The translations under genes were made by a program, and so were the position numbers. This document shows positions 23,902 to 31,324 of a stretch of DNA of 37,640 bases, in pieces. Each line of letters begins with the position of its first letter. The first letter of the stretch is position 1. Under the pieces are notes generated by a model. That model was not told where the DNA came from. It was given only the letters and a program-made list of their open reading frames with translations, and made no database searches. The stretch is from JBBDXS01 sp964418365 (lineage in GTDB: Bacteria; Chloroflexota; Dehalococcoidia; DSTF01; RBG-16-68-14): the NCBI GenBank assembly GCA_964418365.1, contig CAYQLM010000020.1, positions 1-37,640 on the forward strand, read 5' to 3'.

Positions 23902-24615
23902 ATGGGAACGATTCGCGGCATCTTCTACGATGCCGGGCGCACGCTGATTAAGCCGCGACCGGAAGCGCACGATATCTGGGAGTTTCTGTCCAGCCAGCTC
24001 GGCATCGAGTTGGCCCGCAAGCGCGCGCTGCCGGATGTCGGCCACTTCTTCTACGCCCGGCTGGGGCAGGACGGCCTCGGCGCGTACGACTCCGATGAGC
24101 GCGCGCGCAGCTTCTGGACCGAGTACTACGTCCACGCGCTGCTCGAAGCCGGCGTCGACCTCCCCCGCGCGCAGCTGGTCTCGGCGGCGCACGCGCTCTA
24201 CGGCTGGTACCAACGCCCCGAGCAGTGGGAGCCGTATCCGGACGTGATCGAAGCGCTCCGCCGTGCGCGCGAGCGCGGGCTGCTCCAGGGCGTCGTCTCC
24301 GACTGGGGGACAGACCTCGTGCCGCTGCTGCACGCGCACGCGCTGACACAACACCTCGATTTCGTCGTCGCCTCCGCGGCGATGGGCGCCGCGAAGCCGC
24401 ACCCGGACATCTTCCGCTTCGCGCTCGCGCGCGCCGGGCTCGCGCCGGACGAAGTGCTCTACGTCGGCGACTCCTACATCTCCGACGTGCTCGGCGCGCG
24501 CGCCGTCGGCATCTCCGCGGTGCTGCTCGACCGCGAAGGAAAGGCACCGCCGGTCGATTGCAGAGTCGTAAGGTCGCTGCTGGAGCTGCTCGACGTCGTT
24601 GAGGCCGCCGCGTGA
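23902..24615 (+). CDS. HAD-family hydrolase
   Basis: The 237-residue protein is a haloacid dehalogenase-like phosphohydrolase of the helical-cap (subfamily IA) type. Motif I is FYDAGRTL with nucleophile Asp10; the usual second Asp is Gly12, seen in some dehalogenase or phosphatase relatives and worth noting for acid/base catalysis. Motif II is VVSDWG, motif III the Lys of GAAKPHPDIF, and motif IV VGDSYISDVLGA. The cap lies at about 20-100. Substrate unknown. It is coupled by a GTGA overlap to a histidine phosphatase, so the two probably act on related phosphate esters. Confidence 0.88.
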   Translation: MGTIRGIFYDAGRTLIKPRPEAHDIWEFLSSQLGIELARKRALPDVGHFFYARLGQDGLGAYDSDERARSFWTEYYVHALLEAGVDLPRAQLVSAAHALYGWYQRPEQWEPYPDVIEALRRARERGLLQGVVSDWGTDLVPLLHAHALTQHLDFVVASAAMGAAKPHPDIFRFALARAGLAPDEVLYVGDSYISDVLGARAVGISAVLLDREGKAPPVDCRVVRSLLELLDVVEAAA

Positions 24616-25163
24616 AGCTCTACCTCGTGCGCCACGGCGCCGTCACGATGCAGCCGGAACAACCGTCCGCACAGTGGCACCTTTCGCCGGAGGGCCGCAC
24701 CACGGTCGATACGCTGGCGGACGAGCCGTTCTGGCCGCAGGTGCGCGGCATCCACACCAGCGCCGAGCCGAAGGCGGAGGCGACGGCGCAGCGCATTGCA
24801 GCGAGGCATGCGCTGCCGATACGCATCGAGCCGGAGCTCCGTGAGGTCGAGCGACCCTGGACGGACGGCGATTACGCCGATGCTGTGCGGCGTTACTTGG
24901 CTGATGAGGCCCTCGATGGCTGGGAGCCGCGCGATCAGGCGCTGGCGCGCGTGCGGTCGTGCATCGATGGCATCGTCAAGCGGCACGAAGGCGTCGACGT
25001 CGCAATCGTCTCGCACGGCCTGGCGCTCACCTTGTACGTCGCCGCGCTTCTCGACCTCGACTGTGACAAGGCGCACCAGCTGTGGTCCCACATCCGCTTC
25101 CCGGACGTGGCCGTGCTTGACCCTGTGCCCGGGCGGCTGGAGCGCGCGTTTGGGGCCTGCTAG
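24612..25163 (+). CDS. Histidine phosphatase family protein
   Basis: The 183-residue protein starts LYLVRHGAV with the phosphorylated His8 of the RHG motif. It continues with LSPEGR, IHTSAEPKAEATAQRIAARH (the second Arg site is replaced by Glu-Pro-Lys, where the family often has S-x-x-x-R), Glu in LREVERPW, and the C-terminal IVSHGLALTLYV with the second catalytic His. It belongs to the phosphoglycerate-mutase-like branch, probably a phosphatase rather than a mutase. Start is GTG 24612, overlapping the HAD stop. Confidence 0.85.
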   Translation: MKLYLVRHGAVTMQPEQPSAQWHLSPEGRTTVDTLADEPFWPQVRGIHTSAEPKAEATAQRIAARHALPIRIEPELREVERPWTDGDYADAVRRYLADEALDGWEPRDQALARVRSCIDGIVKRHEGVDVAIVSHGLALTLYVAALLDLDCDKAHQLWSHIRFPDVAVLDPVPGRLERAFGAC

Positions 25164-25237
25164 CCAGGCCAGGCGGCTGGCGTGGTAACCTGGATGTGAC
25201 CCCGCGCGTTGAATCTATCGAGGGCGTACTTGCCGAT

Positions 25238-26584
25238 ATGAGCGGGGCACGATCGCACCTAACGAACGCTGCCGTGAAAGCGGGGCTGCTGGCCCTGCTC
25301 GTCACGATCGCGCTCTGCGCCGCGCCCGGGCGCAGCGTCGCTGCTGGCAATACGATCGCCTCGCCGGACAGCGGCGGGCAGTACACGTCCATCGCGCTCG
25401 ATGCGCTCGGCGCACCGGTGATCAGCCACTACGACCCGGCGACCGGCGATCTCAAGATCGCCCACTGCGGTACCCCCTCGTGCACATCCTCGAACACCCT
25501 CACGTCGCCCGATACGACGAACAACGTCGGGCAGTACACGTCGCTCAAGCTCGACGCAAACGGCCGTCCGGTCGTGAGCTATTACGACGCCAGCCTCTTC
25601 GACCTCAAGGTGCTGCACTGCGGCGATGCCACCTGCGCGTCCGGCAATACAATCCAGTCGCCAGGCGCATCGATATTGGACACCACGGGATACTACACAT
25701 CGCTCGCGCTCGACAGCAGCGGCAATCCCGTCGTGAGCCACTACACCGTCCCGAACGATGGGCTCAAGCTCACGCACTGCGGTGACCCCGCCTGCAACAC
25801 CTCGAGCAACAACTTCGCCGATCCGGGTAACATCCTGGGCTACTACACGTCGCTTGCGCTCGATGCCTCGGGCTTCCCGGTCATCAGCTACTTCGACCAG
25901 ACGAACGGCGATCTCAAGGTCGTGCACTGCGGCAACGCGAACTGCGCGTCCGGCAACACGATCGTCTCGCCTGACATGGCAGGCGAGGTGGGCGAGTACA
26001 CCTCAATCGCTCTGGACTCGCTCGGTAAGCCGGTTGTCAGCTATTACGATCGGACCGGCGGCAAGCTGAAGATCCTCCACTGCGGCGACGCGACGTGCTC
26101 ATCCGGGAACTCGATTACCATGCCCGACGGCGCCGGCGCCAGCTACACCTCCATTAGGCTCGACGCGTTCGGCGACCCTGTCGTGAGCTACTACAGCACC
26201 ACGGGCGCCAACCTGCGCGTCATGCACTGCGGCGATCCGAACTGCTCGATCGGCAACGTCGCGGTGGCCGCCGACTCGACGGGCAATGTCGGCCAGTACA
26301 GCTCACTCACGCTCGATGCGAGCGGCAACCCGGTTGTGAGCTACTACGACGCCACAAACGGCATGCTCAAGGTCCTTCACTGCAGCGACGCGAACTGCAC
26401 CGCGGCGTCCCCGCCTACACCCACGCCTCCAGCGACGGCGGTTGCCGTGGGCGGCTTCACAACGCTGCCGGACGTGACGCGGCCGGGCGGCGAGGGAGGA
26501 ATCGCGCTGTGGCTGGGCCTCGGCGCGCTAGCGACGCTGCTGCTGGTGGCGGGCGTGATCGTCCGGCGGCGCCGCGCCGGCTAG
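25238..26584 (+). CDS. Exported seven-repeat protein, predicted beta-propeller with one Cys pair per blade
   Basis: The 448-residue protein has a signal peptide (AAVKAGLLALLVTIALCAAPG) and then seven repeats of about 48-53 residues following the pattern Y-T/S-S-L/I-x-L-D-x-x-G-x-P-V-V/I-S-Y/H-Y, then LKVLHCGDxxC. Every repeat has both Cys of the C-x4-C pair. A Thr-Pro linker, one C-terminal helix (IALWLGLGALATLLLVAGVIV) and RRRRAG follow, so it should be anchored at the surface. ATG 25238 is chosen because it gives a normal signal peptide; GTG 25196 is an alternative. Function is unknown; binding is likely. It ends on a CTAG shared with hisI. Confidence 0.8.
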   Translation: MSGARSHLTNAAVKAGLLALLVTIALCAAPGRSVAAGNTIASPDSGGQYTSIALDALGAPVISHYDPATGDLKIAHCGTPSCTSSNTLTSPDTTNNVGQYTSLKLDANGRPVVSYYDASLFDLKVLHCGDATCASGNTIQSPGASILDTTGYYTSLALDSSGNPVVSHYTVPNDGLKLTHCGDPACNTSSNNFADPGNILGYYTSLALDASGFPVISYFDQTNGDLKVVHCGNANCASGNTIVSPDMAGEVGEYTSIALDSLGKPVVSYYDRTGGKLKILHCGDATCSSGNSITMPDGAGASYTSIRLDAFGDPVVSYYSTTGANLRVMHCGDPNCSIGNVAVAADSTGNVGQYSSLTLDASGNPVVSYYDATNGMLKVLHCSDANCTAASPPTPTPPATAVAVGGFTTLPDVTRPGGEGGIALWLGLGALATLLLVAGVIVRRRRAG

Positions 26585-26910
26585 TCGAGCGGGTTGTGGA
26601 AGCAGGTGCGGGCGCCGGTGTGGCACGCGGGCCCGACCGGGTGCACGCGCACCACGACGGCGTCGCCGTCGCAGTCGGCAGCCACGCTCTCCACGTGGAG
26701 CACATTGCCTGACGTGTCGCCCTTGCGCATGAGGCGGTTCGCCGCGCGAGAGAAGCGCCAGACTTCCTTTGTCTCGCGCGTCTTCTGGAGGGCTGTCTCG
26801 TCCATGTAGAACAGCGTCAGCACTTCGCCCGAGTCGGCGTCCTGGATGATCGCGGGCAGCAGCCCGCCGCCCTTCGCGAAGTCCAACTCGATGCCGTTCT
26901 TTCCCGTCAT
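26581..26910 (-). CDS. hisI: Phosphoribosyl-AMP cyclohydrolase
   Basis: HisI opens the purine ring of PR-AMP in the third step of histidine synthesis, using zinc and magnesium. The 109-residue protein has LLPAIIQDADSGEVLTLFYMDETAL, then EVWRFSRAANRLMRKGDTSGN, the Asp-rich VAADCDGDAVVV and the zinc-site GPACHTGARTCF. It lacks a HisE (pyrophosphohydrolase) domain, so HisE must be encoded elsewhere. Length is normal for the single-domain form. It follows hisF after 50 nt that contain a GGGCC repeat, and is the last his gene here. Confidence 0.96.
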   Translation of the reverse strand: MTGKNGIELDFAKGGGLLPAIIQDADSGEVLTLFYMDETALQKTRETKEVWRFSRAANRLMRKGDTSGNVLHVESVAADCDGDAVVVRVHPVGPACHTGARTCFHNPLD

Positions 26911-26941
26911 AATCTTCGTCCTGACCTACCGCCCGTGACTA

Positions 26942-26961
26942 CCCCTTGGCCCGTGGCCCTT
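26942..26961. repeat. Short dispersed GGGCCACGGGCC repeat, copy 3, at the hisF stop
   Basis: On the minus strand AAGGGCCACGGGCCAAGGGG starts within the hisF TGA and fills part of the hisF-hisI space. It has the same core as copies 1 and 2. Confidence 0.6.
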
Positions 26962-27719
26962 CAGACTCGCATAGGAATGCCCCGCGCGGCAAGGTAGTCC
27001 TTCGTCTCGCGGATGCTGTATGTCCCAAAGTGGAAGATGCTCGCCGCGAGCACGGCGTCCGCCTTCGCCTCGAGGATCGCGTCGGCCATGTGGCGCGGCT
27101 CGCCGCACCCGCCCGAGGCGATGACCGGCACCGGCACGGCTTCCGAGACCGCGCGCGTGAGCGGCAGGTCGTAGCCGTTCAGGTGGCCGTCGGTGTCCAT
27201 CGAGGTGAGCAGCAGCTCGCCCGCGCCGAGCTCAACGGCGCGCCGCGCCCAGGCGACGGCATCCATGCCGGTCGGCTTGCGTCCTCCGTGCGTGTACACC
27301 TCCCACATCCCCTCGGCAACGCCCTTCGCGTCGATCGCGACGACGAGGTTCTGGTTGCCGAAGCGCTCGGCGCAGCGCGCGACAACGTCGGGGTCTTCCA
27401 CAGCCGACGTGTTAAGCGAAACCTTATCGGCGCCCAGCTCGAGTAAGAGCCGCACGTCTTCGACTCTGCGCACGCCGCCGCCGACGGTGAACGGAATGAA
27501 GACCTGGTCGGCGACGTGGGCGACCATGTCGTAGACAGTCTGCCGGTTGTCTGATGACGCCGTGATATCGAGGAAGACGAGCTCGTCCGCGCCCTGCTCT
27601 TCGTAGAGGCGCGCGAGCTCGACGGGATCGCCGGCGTCGCGCAGCTCGACGAACGAGATGCCTTTCACGACGCGCCCGTTGTCGACATCGAAGCAGGGAA
27701 TGATGCGCTTGGTCAGCAC
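26961..27719 (-). CDS. hisF: Imidazole glycerol phosphate synthase, cyclase subunit
   Basis: HisF uses ammonia from HisH to form imidazole glycerol phosphate and AICAR. The 252-residue (beta-alpha)8 barrel has IIPCFDVDNGRVVKG with catalytic Asp11, ITASSDNR, FTVGGGVR, VSLNTSAV, VVAIDAKG with the second catalytic Asp near residue 130, LLTSMDTDG and VIASGGCGEP. The GTG at 27719 lies one nt after the hicB stop; an open frame continues upstream through hicB but is not HisF sequence. Its partner hisH is four genes upstream, with hicAB between hisF and hisA. Confidence 0.96.
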   Translation of the reverse strand: MLTKRIIPCFDVDNGRVVKGISFVELRDAGDPVELARLYEEQGADELVFLDITASSDNRQTVYDMVAHVADQVFIPFTVGGGVRRVEDVRLLLELGADKVSLNTSAVEDPDVVARCAERFGNQNLVVAIDAKGVAEGMWEVYTHGGRKPTGMDAVAWARRAVELGAGELLLTSMDTDGHLNGYDLPLTRAVSEAVPVPVIASGGCGEPRHMADAILEAKADAVLAASIFHFGTYSIRETKDYLAARGIPMRV

Positions 27720-27720
27720 T

Positions 27721-27939
27721 CTAGATAGCGACCGTCGCCAGTTCCACTGGCTCCTTCTCTTCCGGGACGGGTTCGCCGGCCTTGCGCAGGCCTTCGATGA
27801 ATCCTGTGATGGCCTCCCGGGCGTTGGCGAGAGCTTCCTCACGCGTCTGACCCTCTGTGATACATCCAGGCAAGGCGGGTACCCGCACGGTGTAGCCCCG
27901 CCCTTCTTCGTCCGGCTCAAGAATCACGGTATAGCGCAT
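27721..27939 (-). CDS. hicB: HicB-like antitoxin, short form
   Basis: The 72-residue protein matches the partial RNase H fold of HicB antitoxins: MRYTVILEPDEEGRGYTVRVPALPGCITEGQ, then TREEALANAREAITGFIEGL. It lacks the C-terminal helix-turn-helix or ribbon-helix-helix domain of longer HicB proteins, so it probably cannot repress its own promoter by that domain. ATG 27939 has AGG at good distance; GTG 27951 is an alternative. It should bind and block HicA. It sits 12 nt after hicA and 1 nt before hisF, inside the histidine operon. Confidence 0.88.
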   Translation of the reverse strand: MRYTVILEPDEEGRGYTVRVPALPGCITEGQTREEALANAREAITGFIEGLRKAGEPVPEEKEPVELATVAI

Positions 27940-27951
27940 GCGGGACCTCAC

Positions 27952-28179
27952 TTAGACTAACTCTCTAAACTCGTCTGCTGACATACCAGCTTGATCGAGG
28001 ATGCTGGCCAGTGTTTTCGGCAACAGGTCACGGCCGCGATGCCTCGGAACAGTCACCTGTCCGGCTCGATCCGGGTGACGCAAGTAAAGGTGCGACCCTC
28101 TTGAATGATGCTCGAACCAGCCCGCCCGCCGCAAGGCGCGAACAACGCGATCGGCGGATACTCGCGGCAGCTTTGTCAC
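27952..28179 (-). CDS. hicA: HicA-like mRNA interferase toxin
   Basis: The 75-residue protein has the double-stranded-RNA-binding-like fold of HicA. It shows VVRALRRAGWFEHHSRGSHLYLRHP with the catalytic His in GSH, then VTVPRHRGRDLLPKTLASILDQAGMS. Such toxins cleave mRNA and stop growth until HicB binds. Start is GTG 28179, overlapping the hisA stop as GTGA, so its translation depends on hisA translation. Order toxin-antitoxin is the usual one for hicAB. No separate promoter is visible between hisA and hicA. Confidence 0.9.
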   Translation of the reverse strand: MTKLPRVSADRVVRALRRAGWFEHHSRGSHLYLRHPDRAGQVTVPRHRGRDLLPKTLASILDQAGMSADEFRELV

Positions 28180-28895
28180 GACGCGGAAACAGCCGCCAGC
28201 GCGTCTGGCAAACGCACGCGGCCTTCGTAGAGCGCGCGGCCGACGATTGCGCCCTCGACGCCCAGCGCCGCCAGGCGCACGAGGTGCTCTACTTCCGCGA
28301 CGCCACCGGCGGCGATCAACGGCGCCGGCGTAGCGCGCAGGAGTAACTCGATAGCAGCGTAGTTGGGCGACGTGAGCGTGCCATCCACGCCGATGTCGGT
28401 GTAGACGAAGCGCCGGACGCCCAACTCGTAGAAACGGCGCAGCAGCTCATCGACACGCTGGTCGGTCTGCTCGCGCCAGCCCTCTCCTGCGAACAGGCCA
28501 TCGCGGCCGTCCACCGAGACGACGATGCGTTCGCCGTGCGTTCGTACTGCTTCCGCCGCGAGCTGCGGGTCGCGCACGGCGGCCGTACCCAATACGACTC
28601 GGTCCGCTCCCGCATCGACCCAGCGCTGCACTGCATCGAGGTCGCGCACGCCGCCTGCGACTTGCACCGGCACGGAGACCGCGGCGATGATCTCGCGCAC
28701 GACGGCGTCGTTGACAGGCCTGCCCTCCCGCGCGCCATCGAGGTCGACGACGTGCAGGCGGGGCGCGCCCTCACTCGCCCAGCGCTGCGCCGTGGCGATC
28801 GGGTCGTCGGAGAAGACAGTCTCGCGATCGTAATCGCCCTGGATGAGGCGGACGCAGCGCCCGCCGCGCAGGTCGATCGCGGGGATGACCTCCAA
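28176..28895 (-). CDS. hisA: ProFAR isomerase (phosphoribosylformimino-AICAR-P isomerase)
   Basis: HisA isomerises ProFAR to PRFAR, the HisF substrate. The 239-residue half-barrel repeat protein has VIPAIDLRGGRCVRL with catalytic Asp8, QGDYDRETVFSDDP, HVVDLDGAREG, VQVAGGVRD, VVLGTAAV, IVVSVDGRDG with the second Asp near 128, YTDIGVDGTL and IAAGGV. TTG 28895 is the start, with the two-helix gene stop 3 nt away. Length is normal. It is followed directly by hicA. Confidence 0.95.
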   Translation of the reverse strand: MEVIPAIDLRGGRCVRLIQGDYDRETVFSDDPIATAQRWASEGAPRLHVVDLDGAREGRPVNDAVVREIIAAVSVPVQVAGGVRDLDAVQRWVDAGADRVVLGTAAVRDPQLAAEAVRTHGERIVVSVDGRDGLFAGEGWREQTDQRVDELLRRFYELGVRRFVYTDIGVDGTLTSPNYAAIELLLRATPAPLIAAGGVAEVEHLVRLAALGVEGAIVGRALYEGRVRLPDALAAVSAS

Positions 28896-28898
28896 GAG

Positions 28899-29309
28899 CT
28901 AGCCGCCGCGCTGGCGGCGCAGCTCGCGCTGGACCAGGCGCTCCTCAATCTCGCGCCCCCAGAGGTAGGGCGCCAGAAAACGAGAGACAAACTCCCAACC
29001 CAGGAAGATGCCCCAGATGCCCGCCACCCAAAGCGACCAGTTCAGGCCGTTGCCCGAACCGCCAGTGCGCCAATCAAGGAAGATGAAGATGCCGTTGAGG
29101 ACAAGGTAGGTGAAAAGATGCCGCACAAACCGCAACTGCCGTCGCACGCGACGCCGCACGGTCCAGTAATCGGCGGCGTGTTGCTGTTCCATATCGATCA
29201 GCTCCTCCTCGCCGTCCTCGCCGAAGTGGACGCGCCCGCCGCCGCCCACGTGAACGCGAAAGAACGGCATCTCGATATCGACAATCTCATCGTCGTCGCG
29301 CGGGCTCAT
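28899..29309 (-). CDS. 2TM-domain membrane protein in the his operon
   Basis: The 136-residue protein has an acidic N-terminus (DDDEIVDIEMPFFRVHVGGGG), a basic segment (YWTVRRRVRRQLRFVRHL) and two hydrophobic helices (FTYLVLNGIFIFLDW and LWVAGIWGIFLGWEFV). It ends in a charged tail (REIEERLVQRELRRQ). This matches the small 2TM domain found in bacterial membrane proteins and at the ends of some kinases. It has no known link to histidine synthesis. It lies 9 nt after hisH and 3 nt before hisA, so it must be transcribed with them. Confidence 0.75.
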   Translation of the reverse strand: MSPRDDDEIVDIEMPFFRVHVGGGGRVHFGEDGEEELIDMEQQHAADYWTVRRRVRRQLRFVRHLFTYLVLNGIFIFLDWRTGGSGNGLNWSLWVAGIWGIFLGWEFVSRFLAPYLWGREIEERLVQRELRRQRGG

Positions 29310-29318
29310 CGTCGCCTC

Positions 29319-29954
29319 CTAGGCGCAGGCGCCGGTCAGGAAGTTGTGATAGAGCTGCAATCCGTAGCGGCCGCTCTTCTCCGGGTGGAACTGTGTCGCA
29401 GCGACATTGTCGCGGGCGATCGCCGAGGCGAAGCGCACGCCGTACTGCGTCTCGCCGATGACCAGCGACTCGTCCTCAGGATCCGGGTAGTAGCTGTGGA
29501 CAAAGTAGAAGTAGCTCTCGTCCGGGATGCCGGCGAAGAGCGGGTGCTCGCCCACCTGCGAAACGTTGTTCCAACCCATGTGCGGGATCTTCAGCGCGGT
29601 ACCTCCGCCGTTCGTCGAAGGCAGCTTACGAACGCGGCCCGCCACGATATCGAGGCAGGGGTGCTGGCCGCCCTCTTCGCTTACGCTCAGCAGCGCCTGC
29701 ATGCCCATACAGACGCCCAGGAACGGCCTGCCATCGGCGATATACCGGCGCAGCGGCTCAACGAAGCCGCCCTCCTGCAGGTGGCGCATCGTATCCGCCG
29801 CCGCGCCCACGCCCGGCATCACGACGGCGTCCGCGTCGTCCAGCGCACGCGCGTCCGCCGAGACGTCTGGCGTGAAGCCCACATGCTCGATCGCGCGCTC
29901 GACGCTACGCAGGTTGCCGGCCCCGTAATCGACGACGATGACGCGCTTGCTCAT
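29319..29954 (-). CDS. hisH: Imidazole glycerol phosphate synthase, glutamine amidotransferase subunit
   Basis: HisH hydrolyses glutamine and channels ammonia to HisF. The 211-residue class-I amidotransferase has VIVVDYGAGNLRSV at the start, MPGVGA, the nucleophile Cys82 in GVCMGMQALL, and the His/Glu of ATQFHPEKSGRYG. Length is normal. Its ATG at 29954 follows a -10 box TACAAT by nine bases and has no ribosome binding site, so the transcript could be nearly leaderless. The P450 stop is 31 nt upstream, so read-through is possible. Confidence 0.96.
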   Translation of the reverse strand: MSKRVIVVDYGAGNLRSVERAIEHVGFTPDVSADARALDDADAVVMPGVGAAADTMRHLQEGGFVEPLRRYIADGRPFLGVCMGMQALLSVSEEGGQHPCLDIVAGRVRKLPSTNGGGTALKIPHMGWNNVSQVGEHPLFAGIPDESYFYFVHSYYPDPEDESLVIGETQYGVRFASAIARDNVAATQFHPEKSGRYGLQLYHNFLTGACA

Positions 29955-29963
29955 AGCGATGGC

Positions 29964-29969
29964 ATTGTA
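29964..29969 (-). promoter_or_regulatory. -10 box before hisH, near-leaderless
   Basis: TACAAT on the minus strand ends nine bases before the hisH ATG, giving a 5' leader of two to three bases. The -35 is not clear. Confidence 0.4.
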
Positions 29970-29985
29970 GCAACAGAAGACAGGC

Positions 29986-31284
29986 CTAGAAGCTAACCGG
30001 CAACGTCTTCAGGCCGTGCAGGATGAGATTATCGCCGGGCTGCGGACGCTCGTTGGCTAGGCGCAGGTTCGGGAAACGCTCCAGCAACGCCTGGAAGGCG
30101 ATCGGCGCTTCGAGCCGGGCGAGCGGCGCGCCGAGGCAGTAGTGGATGCCCTGCCCGAACGCGACGTGGCGGTTCTCCTTACGCGTGATGTCGAGGCGGT
30201 CCGGCTCGTCGAACTGTTCCGGATCGCGGTTGGCGGCGCCGAGCAGCGCGATCACCTGCTGGCCGGACTTCACCGCATGGCCGTCCAGCTCCACGTCCTC
30301 GAGCACGAAGCGCGAAGTCGCCTGGACGGGGCTGTCGAAGCGCAGCATCTCCTCGACCGCGCCCTCCATCAGCGCTGGGTCGTCGCGGAGCAGCGCGAGC
30401 TGGTCGGGGTGCTGAAGGAGCGCGTAGAGCCCGTTCCCGATCAGGCTCGTCGTCGTCTCGTTCCCAGCGACGAGGAGGAGGACGCATACCGAGAACACCT
30501 CATCTGCCGTGAGCTTGTCGCCCTCCTGCTCGGCGGCGACGAGCGCGCTGAGCAGATCCTCGCGCGGCTCGCGGCGGCGCTCGTCCGCTGCCCGTTCGAA
30601 GTAGGCACGCAACGTCCGGAAGGCTGCCAGCGAGCGCCCCATCTCGGTGAGCGAAACGACACCGAACGAGCTGACGGCGTCGTCCGACCAGCGCTTGAAC
30701 TGCTCCCGGTCTTCCACCGGCACGCCCAGCAGCTCCGCGATGACGATCACAGGCAACGGATACGCGACCGTTTGCACGACGTCCATGCGGCCGTCTCCCG
30801 CCACCTCATCGAGCGCCGCCGTCACGATCTCCTCGATCCTGGGCCGGAGCGCCTCGACGGTACGCGGTGTGAACGCTCTGCTGACGAGCGCACGCAGGCG
30901 CGTGTGGTCGGGCGGGTCGTTGCGGAGCATGGCGATGCCGCCGCCGTCGTCCTCGCCCATGATCCCGTCCTTGATCATCTGCCGGCGCTGCTTCTCCTGG
31001 AACGGCAGCTTGCGGTCGTCAGCGAGAAAGCGCGGGTCGCGCAACACCTCGACCACGTCGCGGTAGCGCGTGAGCACCCAGCCGTTGATGAGCCGGCTGC
31101 GGTGGATCGGATCGCGCTCGCGCAGGCGGCGATAGAGCGGGTATGGATCGATCTGGTATCGCTTGTCGAGAGGATTGTAGGAAACGCCGGAACGGAGCCG
31201 CTCCACCCCGGTGAGGACGCGCAGCGCCACGGGCTGGACGGCATGCTCCAGCACGGCGTACTTGACGGCGGCGGTCTTCTTCAT
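29986..31284 (-). CDS. Cytochrome P450, soluble bacterial type
   Basis: The 432-residue monooxygenase has the I-helix oxygen-binding LLVAGNETTTSL near residue 270, the ExxR motif in VEEMLRFDSPVQ, and the heme loop VAFGQGIHYCLGAPLARLE with ligand Cys383. There is no membrane anchor, as in CYP107/CYP125-like bacterial enzymes, which need ferredoxin and a reductase; none is in the window. Substrate unknown. ATG 31284 has AGGAGG at good distance and a -10 box near 31314. It lies 31 nt upstream of hisH, but no metabolic link is evident. Confidence 0.95.
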   Translation of the reverse strand: MKKTAAVKYAVLEHAVQPVALRVLTGVERLRSGVSYNPLDKRYQIDPYPLYRRLRERDPIHRSRLINGWVLTRYRDVVEVLRDPRFLADDRKLPFQEKQRRQMIKDGIMGEDDGGGIAMLRNDPPDHTRLRALVSRAFTPRTVEALRPRIEEIVTAALDEVAGDGRMDVVQTVAYPLPVIVIAELLGVPVEDREQFKRWSDDAVSSFGVVSLTEMGRSLAAFRTLRAYFERAADERRREPREDLLSALVAAEQEGDKLTADEVFSVCVLLLVAGNETTTSLIGNGLYALLQHPDQLALLRDDPALMEGAVEEMLRFDSPVQATSRFVLEDVELDGHAVKSGQQVIALLGAANRDPEQFDEPDRLDITRKENRHVAFGQGIHYCLGAPLARLEAPIAFQALLERFPNLRLANERPQPGDNLILHGLKTLPVSF

Positions 31285-31313
31285 GCCCGCCCTCCTGCCA
31301 CAAAGGTGACGCT

Positions 31314-31319
31314 AGTATA
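31314..31319 (-). promoter_or_regulatory. -10 box of the P450 gene
   Basis: TATACT on the minus strand gives a start near 31307 and a leader of about 23 nt holding the AGGAGG. The -35 is weak. Confidence 0.4.
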
Positions 31320-31324
31320 GCAGC

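Noticed and set aside
25378..26400. Possible CRISPR-like or tandem DNA array
   Set aside because: The periodicity is a protein repeat with diverged codons, not identical DNA repeats with spacers.
28536..29996. 486-codon plus-strand frame opposite hisA, the 2TM gene and hisH
   Set aside because: Shadow of well-supported minus-strand his genes; composition is antisense-like.
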